A stretch of 64,000 nt of DNA from Fibrobacterales bacterium Fibro_02 (GTDB taxonomy: Bacteria > Fibrobacterota > Fibrobacteria > Fibrobacterales > Fibrobacteraceae). The position numbers and the translations under genes were made by a program. This document shows, in pieces, positions 42,808 to 55,300 of this stretch. The stretch lies in the NCBI GenBank assembly GCA_001603905.1, contig LVAE01000057.1:1-64000 (forward strand). Reading direction: 5' to 3'. The notes under the pieces were generated by a model. The model did not search any database. It saw nothing but the letters and a program-made list of their open reading frames with translations, and was not told the DNA's origin. Position 1 is the stretch's first letter, and the number at the start of each line of letters is the position of its first letter.

Positions 42808-45210
42808 ATGGCTCAGCATTTACCTAGCGAAGAACAGATTATTGCAATTCTGCGCGACGAACCGATGGTCGGTAGCCGCCTGCGCAGCGCACTCGGGCTG
42901 CCCAAAAAGCAGAAGATGGCCTTTAAGCAGATGCTCGCCGACATGGTGGACCGTGGCCTCTTGAAGCGCACCAGCCACAAGGAATACCAGCTGGGCGATG
43001 GCGAAACCGTCGAAGAAAAGCGCGAAAAACGCGTGAAGAAGATTGCGGAACAGTACCCCGAAGACAACCGCCGCCTGGGTGCCCGCAGCCGCAGGCAGAC
43101 GGGCAAGGAAAACGAGACCCGCGTGAAGCGCGGCATTCTGCACCAGACGGGCGAAGAAGAATGGGAAGTGCACGAACTCGATACCGGAAAGGTGTACGAG
43201 ATGTGCCACCGCAGGCAGGCCCCGGGCAAAGAAGGCGAAACCATCAGCTTTACGCTGTACCCGCACCCGAAACTCAAGCACAGCTACTTGGCAAAGGTCG
43301 ACCGCACCGCCGAAGCCATGAACATCAGCTGGGACGAAGTCAAGACCAAGTTCATGGAAGACGCGAACTTGCCCAAGGACTTCAGCCCCGCCATCAAGAA
43401 GTATGTGGACGGCGTCAAGGAGCCGTGCGGCAAGGACTTCAAGGGCCGCGTGGATTACAGGCAGCTCACGATTCTCTGTATCGACCCCGAAGGCGCCATG
43501 GACCACGACGACGCCATTAGCGTGGAACGCACTGCAAAGGGCTACAGGCTGGGCGTGCACATTGCCGACGTAAGCTACTACGTGCCCGAAGGTTCCGAGC
43601 TCGACGAAGAGGCTTTGGAAAGGAGCTACACGCAGTACCTGCCGTGGACCGCCGTGCCGATGCTCCCGGACAAGCTTTCGAGCAATGTTTGTAGCTTGCA
43701 CCAAGGTGTAGACCGTTGCGCATTCACCTGCATGATGGAACTCGACAAGCACGCGAACGTGCTCAGCTGGGATTTCCACCGCAGTATCGTGAAGATTACC
43801 AAGTCCATCACCTACGAGCAGGCGATGGAAATGATGAAGAACGGCGACGACGACATCAAGGCGCTCGCTGAAGTGACCGCACTCTTGAAACAAAACCGCA
43901 CCAAGGACGGCCTCCTGGAATTCCAGAGCACCGAATTTGGCTGCAAGTTCAACGAGAAAGGCGAACCGGAAAAGATTTACCCGCGCACGACCGACGAATC
44001 GAATTCGTGGGTGGAAGAATGCATGCTTATTGCGAACAACTGCTGCGCGAAGGAGCTCAAGAAGCGTAAGCTCCAGGGCATTTACCGTATCCATGAAGCG
44101 CCGGATACTAAGGACATCATGGAACTGTACTACATGTACCCGGACCTGTTCAAGGATTCTCCGGTGATGTTGCGCGACCTGGGCAAGCCCCGCAGCGGCG
44201 ACACGAACCTGAACCCGACGGCATTCAAGCTGTACGAACATTTGGTGAAGCGTGCCCAAGGCGACGAAACGCTCACAAACCGAATTCTCCGCAGCATGCA
44301 GAAGGCACATTACGACAGCAATAGCTTCGGCCACTTCGCCTTGAACTGGCAGGACTACGCGCACTTTACCAGCCCGATCCGCCGTTACGCCGACTTGTGG
44401 TGTCACCGTGAACTCGCGCGCAAGGGCGCCGAGATTACCGCCGAACGCAAGAACAGCGTGATTGAAGTCTGCGACTTGATTTCGGCAAACGAAGTCAAGA
44501 ACCAGAAGACCGAACGCATCGCTATCAAGGTGTGCAGCTGCTGGATTTTGAAGAGCCACATTGGCGATGACTTCGAGGCAACTGTCTCGGGCATCGAGGA
44601 ATGGGGCATTTACGTTTCTATCGCCGACCCAATTGCCGAAGGCCTGGTGCGCTTCCGCGATATCGCCGGTGACGACTTCTACGTATTCAACCCCGATCAG
44701 GGACTTGCCTTCGGCAAGAAGAGCGGGCGTACGTTCCGCCGCGGCGACAAGGTGCTGGTGCGCCTTTTGAGGGTGGACCCTCTGCGCGGTCAGGCAGACT
44801 TCAGCATTATCGAGAAGCTCTCTAGCGAACCGAAGAAGCGCCGCCGTCAGGGAGAAGATGACTACCGCAACCGCGACGTTCATGAACGCGCTGACCGCGC
44901 CGCCGCGGCGGAAGCCCTCGGTTACGTGAGCCAGCCCGATGAAGATTTCGACGATGACGTTCCAGAATACGTTTCGGCACACAGCCACATGAACCGTGGC
45001 GGTCGCGGAAAATCTCGCGGCGGCAGGTTCGATTCCGACGCTCCGAGCTTCGAACGTTCTGGCCGCAGTTCTCGCGGCAAGGGCGGAAATTCCCGTAGCG
45101 CATCCCGCGATGACCGCGAAGGATTCCACGTAGCAAGCAAGCCGCGTAAGGGCGGCTCCCGTAAGGGCGCTGGCCGCAGTCAAAGCCGCGGACGCGGCGG
45201 CAGAAGGTAA
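42808..45210 (+). CDS. rnr: Ribonuclease R
   Basis: 3-prime to 5-prime exoribonuclease of the RNB family, 800 residues. An N-terminal winged-helix-like RNA-binding region is followed by cold-shock-type domains. The RNB catalytic core has IDPEGAMDHDDAISVER (metal-binding Asp cluster), GVHIADVSYYV, and HFTSPIRRYADL. An S1 domain follows at about 595-680. The tail of about 100 residues is rich in Arg, Gly and Ser with several RGG-like steps (GRGKSRGGR, GRGGRR), longer than a typical RNase R tail and probably RNA-binding. The long ORF on the opposite strand is a shadow. Confidence 0.95.
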   Translation: MAQHLPSEEQIIAILRDEPMVGSRLRSALGLPKKQKMAFKQMLADMVDRGLLKRTSHKEYQLGDGETVEEKREKRVKKIAEQYPEDNRRLGARSRRQTGKENETRVKRGILHQTGEEEWEVHELDTGKVYEMCHRRQAPGKEGETISFTLYPHPKLKHSYLAKVDRTAEAMNISWDEVKTKFMEDANLPKDFSPAIKKYVDGVKEPCGKDFKGRVDYRQLTILCIDPEGAMDHDDAISVERTAKGYRLGVHIADVSYYVPEGSELDEEALERSYTQYLPWTAVPMLPDKLSSNVCSLHQGVDRCAFTCMMELDKHANVLSWDFHRSIVKITKSITYEQAMEMMKNGDDDIKALAEVTALLKQNRTKDGLLEFQSTEFGCKFNEKGEPEKIYPRTTDESNSWVEECMLIANNCCAKELKKRKLQGIYRIHEAPDTKDIMELYYMYPDLFKDSPVMLRDLGKPRSGDTNLNPTAFKLYEHLVKRAQGDETLTNRILRSMQKAHYDSNSFGHFALNWQDYAHFTSPIRRYADLWCHRELARKGAEITAERKNSVIEVCDLISANEVKNQKTERIAIKVCSCWILKSHIGDDFEATVSGIEEWGIYVSIADPIAEGLVRFRDIAGDDFYVFNPDQGLAFGKKSGRTFRRGDKVLVRLLRVDPLRGQADFSIIEKLSSEPKKRRRQGEDDYRNRDVHERADRAAAAEALGYVSQPDEDFDDDVPEYVSAHSHMNRGGRGKSRGGRFDSDAPSFERSGRSSRGKGGNSRSASRDDREGFHVASKPRKGGSRKGAGRSQSRGRGGRR

Positions 45211-45213
45211 TTT

Positions 45214-46146
45214 ATGTCTAGTAACGGCAAGGTCATTCTCTACGCAAGCTACCAGACCGGGGAAAATCTTCCCGGGTATGTGCAGTTTGCGCTGAAGCAC
45301 CTCGCCGAGACCGACTTTACCGTCGTACTGCTCACGAACAACCGCCCGCTTTCGGCAGAGACAATGAAGTTCCTGGATGACAACGGGATCAAGCTTTACC
45401 TCACCGAAAATCACGGGTTCGATTTCGGCATGTGGCGCAGGTTCCTCAAGGACGTCGCCAATGGCCGCAACAATTTCGTGGAATTCAACAGCATCACTCG
45501 CCTGTTGCTCGTAAACGATTCCATCGTATACTTCCAGAACAACTTCGCCGACTTTATCCGTCGCGCTGAAGCAAGTTCCGCGGACGCCGTATCGCTCACC
45601 GAAAATGACGAAGTCCGTCCGCACCTACAATCATTTTTCCTGTACCTAAAGCAAGAAGCACTAGGCGCATTCTACCTGCACCTACTCGAGACTCCCGAAC
45701 AGGAGACCTTCTACGAAGTCGTGCATCGCCTCGAAATCGGTATGTCGCGAGCCTTCGAAGAAGCCGAGGTACAGACCGCATCTCTTTACCGCACCCATTT
45801 GCGCGCTCTGTTCGCCTACCCCGAACTGATTGCGCAGGGAGGCGGATTTATCAAGCGCAAGCTATTGCAGCGCCGTTTCAATTTCATGGAAAAGGTCCAC
45901 TTCATCCGCCACGGGGCCTACAACGCCCTGAACGCGGACTACCACAAGATGGTCACCGACGCCGGTCTCGCACCCGATTTTAAGAAGGAATGGTTGCCGA
46001 AACCCGTCGGGAACGCCGCATCCCATGTGGCCGACAAGATCTGGCAAAAATCGTTCGACAAGGTCGGCTGGCCTCTTCTCCGCACCGCCATCAAGACGAA
46101 ATACAAGCTTCTCAAGAAGGAACTCGTCGGCGACGAGTACAAGTAA
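45214..46146 (+). CDS. RgpF-like rhamnan/glycan synthesis protein
   Basis: Protein of 310 residues resembling the rhamnan synthesis protein F family (PF05045). It shows ILYASYQTG, an ENHGFDFGMWRRFL core, LLLVNDSIVYFQ, and HLQSFFLYLKQEAL, which are characteristic. Members take part in building surface polysaccharide; the exact reaction is uncertain. No signal peptide is seen, so it is cytoplasmic or membrane-associated. It lies 3 bases after rnr, an unusual partner, and is the last gene of the plsC-rnr unit. Confidence 0.75.
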   Translation: MSSNGKVILYASYQTGENLPGYVQFALKHLAETDFTVVLLTNNRPLSAETMKFLDDNGIKLYLTENHGFDFGMWRRFLKDVANGRNNFVEFNSITRLLLVNDSIVYFQNNFADFIRRAEASSADAVSLTENDEVRPHLQSFFLYLKQEALGAFYLHLLETPEQETFYEVVHRLEIGMSRAFEEAEVQTASLYRTHLRALFAYPELIAQGGGFIKRKLLQRRFNFMEKVHFIRHGAYNALNADYHKMVTDAGLAPDFKKEWLPKPVGNAASHVADKIWQKSFDKVGWPLLRTAIKTKYKLLKKELVGDEYK

Positions 46147-46222
46147 ACTCAGCATCAAAATCCGCAGTTTTTTTTGCCTCTGGATTCCGCTAAGCAGACT
46201 GAAAGTTTTTTGGGAAAAGCAA

Positions 46223-46264
46223 TTCTGGACCCCCTCCCTTCGGTCGAGGGAGACTGATCCAGAA
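46223..46264. repeat. Palindromic repeat between the RgpF-like and giant genes
   Basis: Ends TTCTGGA (46223-46229) and TCCAGAA (46258-46264) enclose an inner hairpin CTCCCT / AGGGAG. It belongs to the GATCC/GATGAC family and lies between convergent genes, where it may also act as a terminator. Confidence 0.6.
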
Positions 46265-46316
46265 AGATTTTAACCGTTATTTTTTCGAGCGATCCTCGGT
46301 TTTCCAAAAAGCACAA

Positions 46317-46346
46317 ATGCGGCAAACTCACGAGTTTACGCCGCAT
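46317..46346 (-). terminator. Terminator of the giant surface-protein gene
   Basis: Long stem ATGCGGC-AAACTC / GAGTTT-GCCGCAT with a short bulge, followed on the minus strand by TTGTGCTTTTT. It lies just beyond the stop codon at 46358. Confidence 0.75.
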
Positions 46347-46357
46347 CGCAATTAAGC

Positions 46358-49300
46358 TTACCGCACCACGATTTTAGCAGCCTGCTGCTGTGAGCCTGCG
46401 CGGACGCGGAGCATGTAGAGGCCGGACTTCGGAGCGTCCAGCACCAATGCGTTCGTGCCCTCGAGGGTCTTCGCATTCACGGTCGACATCACGTGTCCCT
46501 TCATATCCAGCAAGTCGACGCGCGCATTGGTGCCCGCAAGGCCCGTCGCCTCAAAGGACACCTTCAACTTTCCGCCGAGCCTTGCGGAGCGCAGGCCCTT
46601 GAGAGAGTTCTGTGCAACGACCTTCGCGGCAGGAGCCACACGAACCGTAGCAGTCTTCGCATTCGACTTCAGGAGCACCTGGAGCGGAACACCGTCCTTC
46701 ATTTCGGTCGTGTTGCCGTCCACCGTCACGAACACGCGGTAGCCGAAGGCATTCACATCATCAATACCGACAAGCGTCAGGTAACCCACACGGTCGTTAG
46801 ATGCAGACAGGGCCACGGTCCATTCCATTTCGTCGCTTGCGGACTTGATGGACTTGGCGAGAGCGCGCTTGCCTTCCACGATCGAGAGGTTCACATGGTC
46901 GCCCATACTTTCAGGAGGTTCTTCGGCGCTGAACGGGTTGTTGCCCGCACCCAGAATGTTCCAGGCATCCTGCTTGCCGTTCTTGTCAGAGAGCACGGCC
47001 TGCAAGACCCAGCGATCCTTGGTAGAAGCCTTCGCGAGCACGCGCTTCAGCAACATGCGACCACCTTCAGGCTTTTCCGGCTGAGGTTCACGTTCCGTTG
47101 CCTTGGCAAACACCGGTGCGGCAGACACCTTCCAGTTCTTCTTCTTGCCCACCTTGGCCCAAACGGCTTCGTAAGGCTTCAGGTACTTGGTTTCTTCGTA
47201 ATCAGCCGTTTCCGAATTATAACGGTAGAAGCTGATTTCCGATTCCTCGTCCACATCCTTTTCTTCATCCGCATGGCCGGCAAACAGGCTGACTTCCCAA
47301 CCATGAGTATTTGCCACCAGGTTCCAGCCGCTGTGAACGCTATCGAGTTTCCAGACAGCATCCTCGCCGTCATCTTCGATATCGCGCTTCAGCACCAGCG
47401 GGAGGCTATCCAGCGAGCTGTACCAGGCACCACGGGTAGCAACCACCGAGTCACCGCGGTTATACCGCTTGTACTGCCAGTAGTCACCGCCGTTGCCAAA
47501 TTCATCCCACCAGTAGAAGACCTGGTCGTCGGACGTCCAGTTGACCGCCGAGGTATCCACGGCTGCAAGGGAAACCATCTGCCAGCCATCCTTACCCACC
47601 GAGGCAATGGAGGACTTGACACCAAATTCCTGCTCGAACGCATCCGATTCCTTCTCGTCTTCGAGAGTGAGGACCACCTTGTAATCACCCGTGCGCTTCA
47701 TGCGGAGAACCACTTCGGATTCGAAGCCCATCGCCACGGAATCACCCAGCAAGGAATCGAGCACCACCGAGTCGCCCTTCACATCGAAGACACGTACTCT
47801 AGCTTCCACGCCGCGGGTCACTTCGAACTCGCTCGCCTTGATGTTCAGCTGGATAGCGTTTCCACTCTGGGCAAAATGCCTTTCAACAATTTCGACCGGA
47901 GTCTTGTTCGCCTTGCTGAAGTGGGCCTTAAAGACAGCATTATCCATATTGCCCGGCAGGTTACCGCCTTCACGCAGCACCGCCAGCAACTTGTCGTTGC
48001 GGACAATGGTAAGCGAATCCAGAGCGTAGCTCGAATCCGGAGCAGAACGCAGCGTCCATTCGGCACTCACGATGTCGGACGGAAGCATCATCGAGCCCTT
48101 TTCGTTGAACTTGTGGACAACTTCGGTGGATTCGCCAGTCTTTTCGACAAGCATCACCTCACCCTTGTCCTGTTCCACGGACACGCGGGTCATCAGAGCA
48201 GAGCACTGATCCGGAGAGTCGCTCCAGAGAGCATACATATTGATCTTTGTCGTATCCGTGAGCTTCGGATACTTTTCATACAGCTTGTTCGCCAGTTCGT
48301 CCTGCATCTCCGTATAGGCGACGGCATCGTTCTTCAAGGTCCAACCGACAAGGCAACGACTTGCGCTGTAGACCATCGTCGGGAACTGGGAAGCACTGGT
48401 GCCCTTGGCGATAACCTTCTTTCCAGAGGTCCAGTCGTCACCATAGAACAGCGTTTCCTTCGATTCCGCGTTGAACGCCAGGTTGAAGCCAACCACCTTG
48501 ACGAGAGCATCGAAGCTGGTCGCTTCAGAGACGAGCACGAATTCGTCATTCTTTGTAGTATCGGCAGCAGCCGCATTCCAGACGAGCGACTTTCCGCTAT
48601 TCAGCAAGTGGGATTCGTTCGCTTCGAAGTGGGCACGGAATTCCAAGCCGCCTTCAACATAAGGCACCTTGAGACCCTTTTCACCCACCACGAAGGTGAA
48701 TGTAGAATCGTCCACAAGCTGCTGCAATGTCAACGTTCCCTGTCTCAAGCTATTGGACTTGACCGATACGGTTTTGACATTAGCCTTTTCCCACACGGCG
48801 TAGAGGACCGGGCCCCTAGACATCTGAGCGAAATCCATACCGTACATTTCCTGAATCTTGGACAGGTCGAAATCACCTTCGGAAATATCACCGATAAGAC
48901 CTTCACCGTAGTGTTCCATATAGGATTCAACAGCTTCGTTGAAGGCATCATCGATTTCCTTGAACGCCTTGTCAGGAGTTGCATTCTTGTCGAGGCTCCA
49001 ACCCACGAGCTTGGCATCGGTACGGTAGATTCCGGTCGGGAGATTCTGTCCGTAAGAAGAGGCCCACCACTTGAATCCAAAGTCGCTTTCGTAGAACACA
49101 TCTGCATTGCCCGCATTCACGTCAAGCGCAAATTCCATAGTAGGCATATAACTTATAGCCCTGAGCATCACATCCTTACGGAACGTATACTCATCGCCCA
49201 TCTCAATGACCGCGATCTGCGTACCCGTCGTAGAAATCACACTGATTCCTTCATACTCGGCCGTTTCGGAAGCCGAAACGAACGACACGGTGAACACTAG

Positions 49301-52300
49301 ATCATTTTCAGCAGGGATCACGAGCATCGTTGTCGCATCCACCAGGAATTCATTCGAAAGGCCACCCGAAGCATTCGTCAAGCGGAACTTGCCTTCGGAA
49401 GCCTTATTACCAACGGTCACCGTGTAAATTTCCCTATTCGGAGCAGATTTCCACACGGCGTACAGCGTATCCGGCGTATCGAAGTTTTCACGAGTTTCAG
49501 CATGATTCTTGAAGGCCTCATAGAAGTCATCATCAATCTTAGTGAAGTACTTGCTACCTTCGGCAACGCCACTCATCTGCGTGAAGGACCAGCCCACGAA
49601 TACGGCGTCGTTACGATAGATTCCAGACGGAAGATTGTCGTTATAGAAATCTCCGTTCATGAGGTTTTCGAACCATTTCGGATCGTAGCTTGTGCCGTAG
49701 AACACAGTTGCGTCATCCGCATTCAGAGCGAACACGAGACCCTTGCTCTTGGGTTCCACATTGGCCTTCAGGACCGTATTCATGTCGAAGCTGTACTCGG
49801 CTCCGTTTGCAAAGCCAGAATAGCTGTTCAGATCATCGTCGAGAAGATCAATTTTTTCCAGCTCATAGGCATGTCCTTCGTGGAACGTAACCTTGAAATC
49901 AACGACGTGAGTCGGAACCGCCATCAGCGAACCAGCAGACAATTCGTAGCTGTTGACAGCATCGCTAATCGTGAACGAACCTTCAGCTTCCGTATTGCCG
50001 CTACGCAAGACTACATAGCCATGGTTGCAGTCCTCGGTAGTCCATACGGCATAAAGTGTCGTCGGCTTTACTTCAAGAGCCTTGTAGGCCTTGATGAATT
50101 CAGTGCCAACTTCCTGGAACGCTTCAGATTCCGTAGCAGTCTTCGAGAAGGCGAAACCAGCCAGGCACTTGCTCGTCTGATAAGCTGTCGGGAAATGATA
50201 GTCGAATTCTTCGTCGGCAAGGTCATACGACTTTGTTGCAGACCATTCCAAGTTGTAGAACACGGTATCGTTTGCAGCCTTGTTCGCATCGAAGGCGAAG
50301 GTGAGGTCCAACACAGAGGCTACAGCCTTCAATTCAGAATTCTGACTGAAGGAAACCGTGGCACCGTCGGCAACCGTCGCAACGGTTTCGTCACCGGCGA
50401 GTACGCTCACTTTGTTTTCATAGTCAACGGTAACATTCTCGGCAAAGGTCACAGAGAATGTCAGGTCTTCTGCAGCCGGAATAACCAAGGCTTCTGAACC
50501 CACTTCAAACTCGTTGGCGATTTCGCCATACTTGTTTGTCAAGGTGAATACGCCTTCGGATGCATCCTTCGCAGCCACCGTGTAGTTTGCGTAAGTTTCC
50601 GGGCAATTCTTCCATACGGCCACGAGAGTTACCGGAGAAGTCAATTCGCGTTCCTTGAATTCCGTGATGAATTCATCGCTGATGGACTTGTAAACCACAG
50701 ACTCATCGGCATTGAAGGCGAAGCCGTCGAGACACTTGTCGGTGCGGTAGAGCGAAGTCGGGAAGTTCAGATCTTCTTCGGCATCGGCAGGGCTATAGGT
50801 CTTGCCGCTGAACCAGTTGTCACCGTAGAACAGCGTAGCACCATCGGCATTGGCATCGAAGGCAAGCACATAGACATCGTTTTCGGTAGCAACCGTAATT
50901 TCGGTATTGCCCGCCAATACGAAATCTTGTCCAACGAATACATTCGTAACTTCACCATCTACGTCAAGGGCGACAGGCAAATCTCCCACTACAGAATGAG
51001 TATTGAGAGGTTCAAAGTAAGCCCTGAAGATCAAGTTGTTTTCGGCAGGGACCTTGAGTCCGTCAGCACCGACGGCGTATCCGATGGAATCTGCGAACGC
51101 CCACTGGGCAACAACTAGGTTACCGGCACCGAGAGTTTCTTCGGTAGACGTAATCGTGTAGGTTGCGCGTTCGGCATTAGTCTTCCACACGGCATAGAGC
51201 GTCGTGGGAGCCGTTTCCTGGGCTACATAGGCGTCCATGAAGTCCTTGTCGAACTTGGTGAACCAGACTTCAGCAGCATCATCTTCGATAGCCTCAAAGG
51301 CCCAGCCCAAGAGATTTGCATCGGTACGGTAGATGTTCTTCGGAAGTTCAGCACCGTACGCAGCACCCTCCGAGGTCCAGGTCTTTGCATATTCCTTACC
51401 GTAGAACACGCTAGCTTCGCCGGCATTGGCATTCAAATCGAACGCGACAGCCTTCAGAGTCGGAGTTGCCTTAAGAGTAGCATTCTTCGCAAAGCTATAG
51501 GTCTTCGCATTGACCAGGGTGTAGTCGTATCCGTCAACCAACGAGATCGTAATTGTTCCTGTTTCTGCATCAAAGTCATAAGCGCTAGTCGGGGTGAACG
51601 TGACCGTAAATTCAAGGTCATCGGCAACCGGGACTTGAACAGCAGCAGATTCTTCGCTAGCGGGCAGCTTAATTTCCATGTCCGCATTTGTCAAGGTAAA
51701 CTCACCTTCTTCAGATGCATTCAAAGCGCTGATCATTACATTGCTGGTAATGGCAGAGCAATGCACGCCAGGCTTCAGCCATACGGCATACAGAGTCGTA
51801 GGCTTTTCTTCGAGAGCCTTGTAATCTGCAATGAACGCAGAATCGATTCCCGTATAGAACTTGACATCCGGCATCGTGATAGTGTAGCCGTCTTCCAGCG
51901 GTTCCATCGCAGTGAAGGCAAAGCCACCCAGGCAGTTCTGCGTCTGGTATGCGGAAGTCGGGAACTTAGAATCAAGCTCTTCTTCGCTCATATCGTAAGA
52001 CTTCGTGGCAAACCAGTCCTTTCCGTAGAAGACCTGGTCGTCTTCACCCACATTGATATCGAAGGCGAATTCGTAAGAGTCCACCTTGGTCGCCACGTTA
52101 ACCATTACGGTTCCTGCCGCACCAAGGGTTTCTGTATGAACAACCACTTCGTCACCAGTTGCATACGAACCAACCGTTTCATCCGTGATGAAGCTCTTCA
52201 GGGTAATCGGGGTTTCACCATCAAAGCTATGGGCCGTATCGATAGCGAAGTTCACGGTCAGCGCAAGGTCTTCGACCATGGGGACATCGAGCATACCATC

Positions 52301-55300
52301 TTCAAAGACATGCACAATGGTCGAATCGCCAATCGTCTGGCTGAGCGTCAGTACACCAGCGTTCTGGTCCAGAGTTTCCTCTGTCAGCTGAAGACTATAA
52401 GCAGGAATCACCCCAGAAACAGTCCAGACGGCATGGAGCGTATCCGGATAATTTCCTTCATGAGCTGCGGCATAGGCATTATAGGCCGCGACAAAGTCTT
52501 CGTTAAGATTCAGCATCGGAGTTTCTTCGTTGTCAAACTTCCAGCCTGCAAACTTATATCCTGCGCGGTAGAGATTTGACGGCAGTGCTGCACCAAAGGA
52601 AACACCTTCCGAGCTCCAATTCCAGCTGAAACCCGGACCGTAGAACACATCGTCGTAACCGGCATCAAGGGCGAAGTTCATCTCAATCAGATTAGCTTCG
52701 ACATTGAGCTTTACGTCAGGCTGTTCAGCGGCAACGGTAAAGGATTCTCCATTTTCAATTTCAAAGAGTTGTTCGGCATTTTCGGCATCAGCTTTGACAC
52801 CTGTAATGACATCACCTGTTTCATAAGTATCAGCCCCCGTGAACTTAACCGCAAGGGACAATCCTTCAAGTTCAGGAATAACCAGGCCTTCTTCAGGGAC
52901 ATCCATCCAAACAGCATTTTCTGCATCAGGATTCTGTGATACCTGGAATGTTCCCTGACCTTCTGTCATACCCGAGAAGACCTTGAATGTTTCCGGTGTA
53001 CAATTGCTATTCCACTGGGCAGACAGCGTATAGTAAGTATGATCCACGGATTCACCTTCGTCATTCTGAACCGTTTCAACGGTAGCCATGACATCCTTCA
53101 AGGCATCAACAACCTCATCAAAGTTGCTATAAATTTCCGGTTCCTCTATTCCAGGAATAACCCAGCCTTCAAAGCAGGCGTCCGTACGGCGTAAATCCTG
53201 CGGGAAAGCCTTATCTTCATCGCCGGAGTCCAACGTCAAAGTTTTTTCCTTGACCCAGTCCGTGCCATAGAACACAGGGGCATCACCTGCATTGACATCA
53301 AACACAATCAGGTAACTCATCATTTCGACATCTGTCGTGAATGTATAAGTCGGCGTACTCGGAATACCGACAGAAGTCAGGTGCCATACGCCACCCTTTT
53401 CGGCATCCGGCTCAACCTCCACCGTTTCAATGTCAGGATTAGAACCTTCCGTTACCGGCAGCGTATACTGGTAGCTGAGTTCGTATTTAGCATCTGCAGC
53501 ATAGTGATAGCCAGACTTCGGAGCGCTTCTGACAGGATCAATGTAGACATCGAAAGAATCACCTTCAAGAGTCAATCCGCGACGATCTAAAACTTCGTGG
53601 AACAAGGTGTCGTCACCGAACAGCTGGTACAGCACGAGTGTCGCGTTCATCTGGCCATTTTCCACAGTCCACAGATTACGATTTTCGGAACAGTCATCAC
53701 CCCAGATGGCATACAATGTCGTGGGGTTGTCCGGGTTCGTGCTAAATTCCGTGAAGTTGCCCGCATTAAAGGTCGTGTAGGCACTATCGTCAGCAGTATA
53801 ATTTGCGGCAGCCGTCGTAGACCATCCCTGGAAACAGGTGCTCGCACGGTACGGTTTCCAGAAGACAACCGTATCGGCGTTGTTTGCCAGTTCAAGCTTT
53901 TCCGACTTCGTCGCATTCGTCGGCAAATAAGTATCCGCGGAATCGGTTACACCAAGAGACAAATCGTAGGTCACATAAATCGGGGCAAGAGACTTGAACT
54001 TGACGGTCCACGGCAAGGATTCCATCACGTTCACTTCAGCACTATCTTCCACCGTGACCGTCATCACGTTGCCGTTCTTGGCCGTTTCGTAGGAAATCTT
54101 GTCCAACGTGTAGTTTTCAGCAGGTACGGCCACAACCCTGAACTTGACGCCAATCTGTTCAATCAGGAAATCCGGTCCCACTTCATTGTACGCGGCAGGT
54201 ACATTCAGGGTCAGAACGCCAGTTGCTTCATCTTCAACAAAAGAATGCGCAAGCACAACCTGGGCAGGATCTTCCGGAGATTCAGGAGCATCCCCAATCA
54301 CCTGTTCCAGAAGAATCGTTCCTTCACCTTCAACCGTCAAGGTCTGCTTATAGGTTTCTGCATTATCGCAGTTTCTATTTGATTCATCGGTATCCGGAAC
54401 GAGCACGTTAATCGCCGTCTCCAACGTTTCGGTTGAAGTCATATAGACGAGTTCGCCAACAATACCGGTATCGATATGCGCTTCGGAGTCTTTAACTTTC
54501 CAGTAGACTTGGCAGCCATTTTCATCGTAAAGAATCGGGGTCTTGATATTGTTCACGGTCACATCGGTTTGAGACTCAAACCAGTCAACTTCATATTTAT
54601 TGTCAGAGACCCACTTGCTCGCCACAAACACTTCAGCATCTGTAGGCCTAGAGAATTCAACATTGTAATGCAATACGGTAAACGAAACATAAGCTTCGTT
54701 GGCCCAGCTACTCATTCTACTCGGTTGAACTTTCAAAGTCATGACTTCGGGATCCAAATTGTAACCCCAATCTTCACCTTCAGGAAGATCAGCAGAGCCA
54801 CCGTCATCATCAGACCAGCCAAAGGCCGTATGTTCAGGATGACCCTCAATATAATCTTTCAACGTCATCGCATAACCCGGATCCGGTTCCAGCGACACAT
54901 TGTACACCAAGGTATCATCGGCTTTGGGGATAAACAATCTATGTAGATATGTATGTGCATCCGCGGCAGTGAACTGCGATTTCTGCTTATAAGTCTTTCC
55001 ATTCCATGTTTGCGAAATGACGACACTTCCGTGATAAGATTTAGGGTCACTATCATTATCGGATCTAAACCAAATAGGCCAAGCATCTCTAGCATCATAT
55101 CCGTTAGTCAATTCCGAAACAACCATCGGATAAGCCGCCATAGCAGTTTCAGTAGAATTCTCTCCAAAATATTGCGTGACGAGATCCGAATTAAACGGTT
55201 GCTTCATTGAGGAACTAATATAGGTGCCGTACCAAGCATTCCATTCCGTTTCATCTTCAGGAGCCTGTTCCTTAGCCCAGTACACTTCGTTAAAAGAGTA

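Noticed and set aside
42820-45624. 934-residue ORF on the minus strand
   Set aside because: It lies antisense to rnr, which has full RNase R motifs. The ORF has no recognisable domains and arises from the strong third-position bias of the real gene.
46493-49300. 935-residue ORF on the plus strand
   Set aside because: It is antisense to the C-terminal part of the giant surface protein, whose frame continues through the T9SS-like module. It shows no signal, motif or Shine-Dalgarno of its own.
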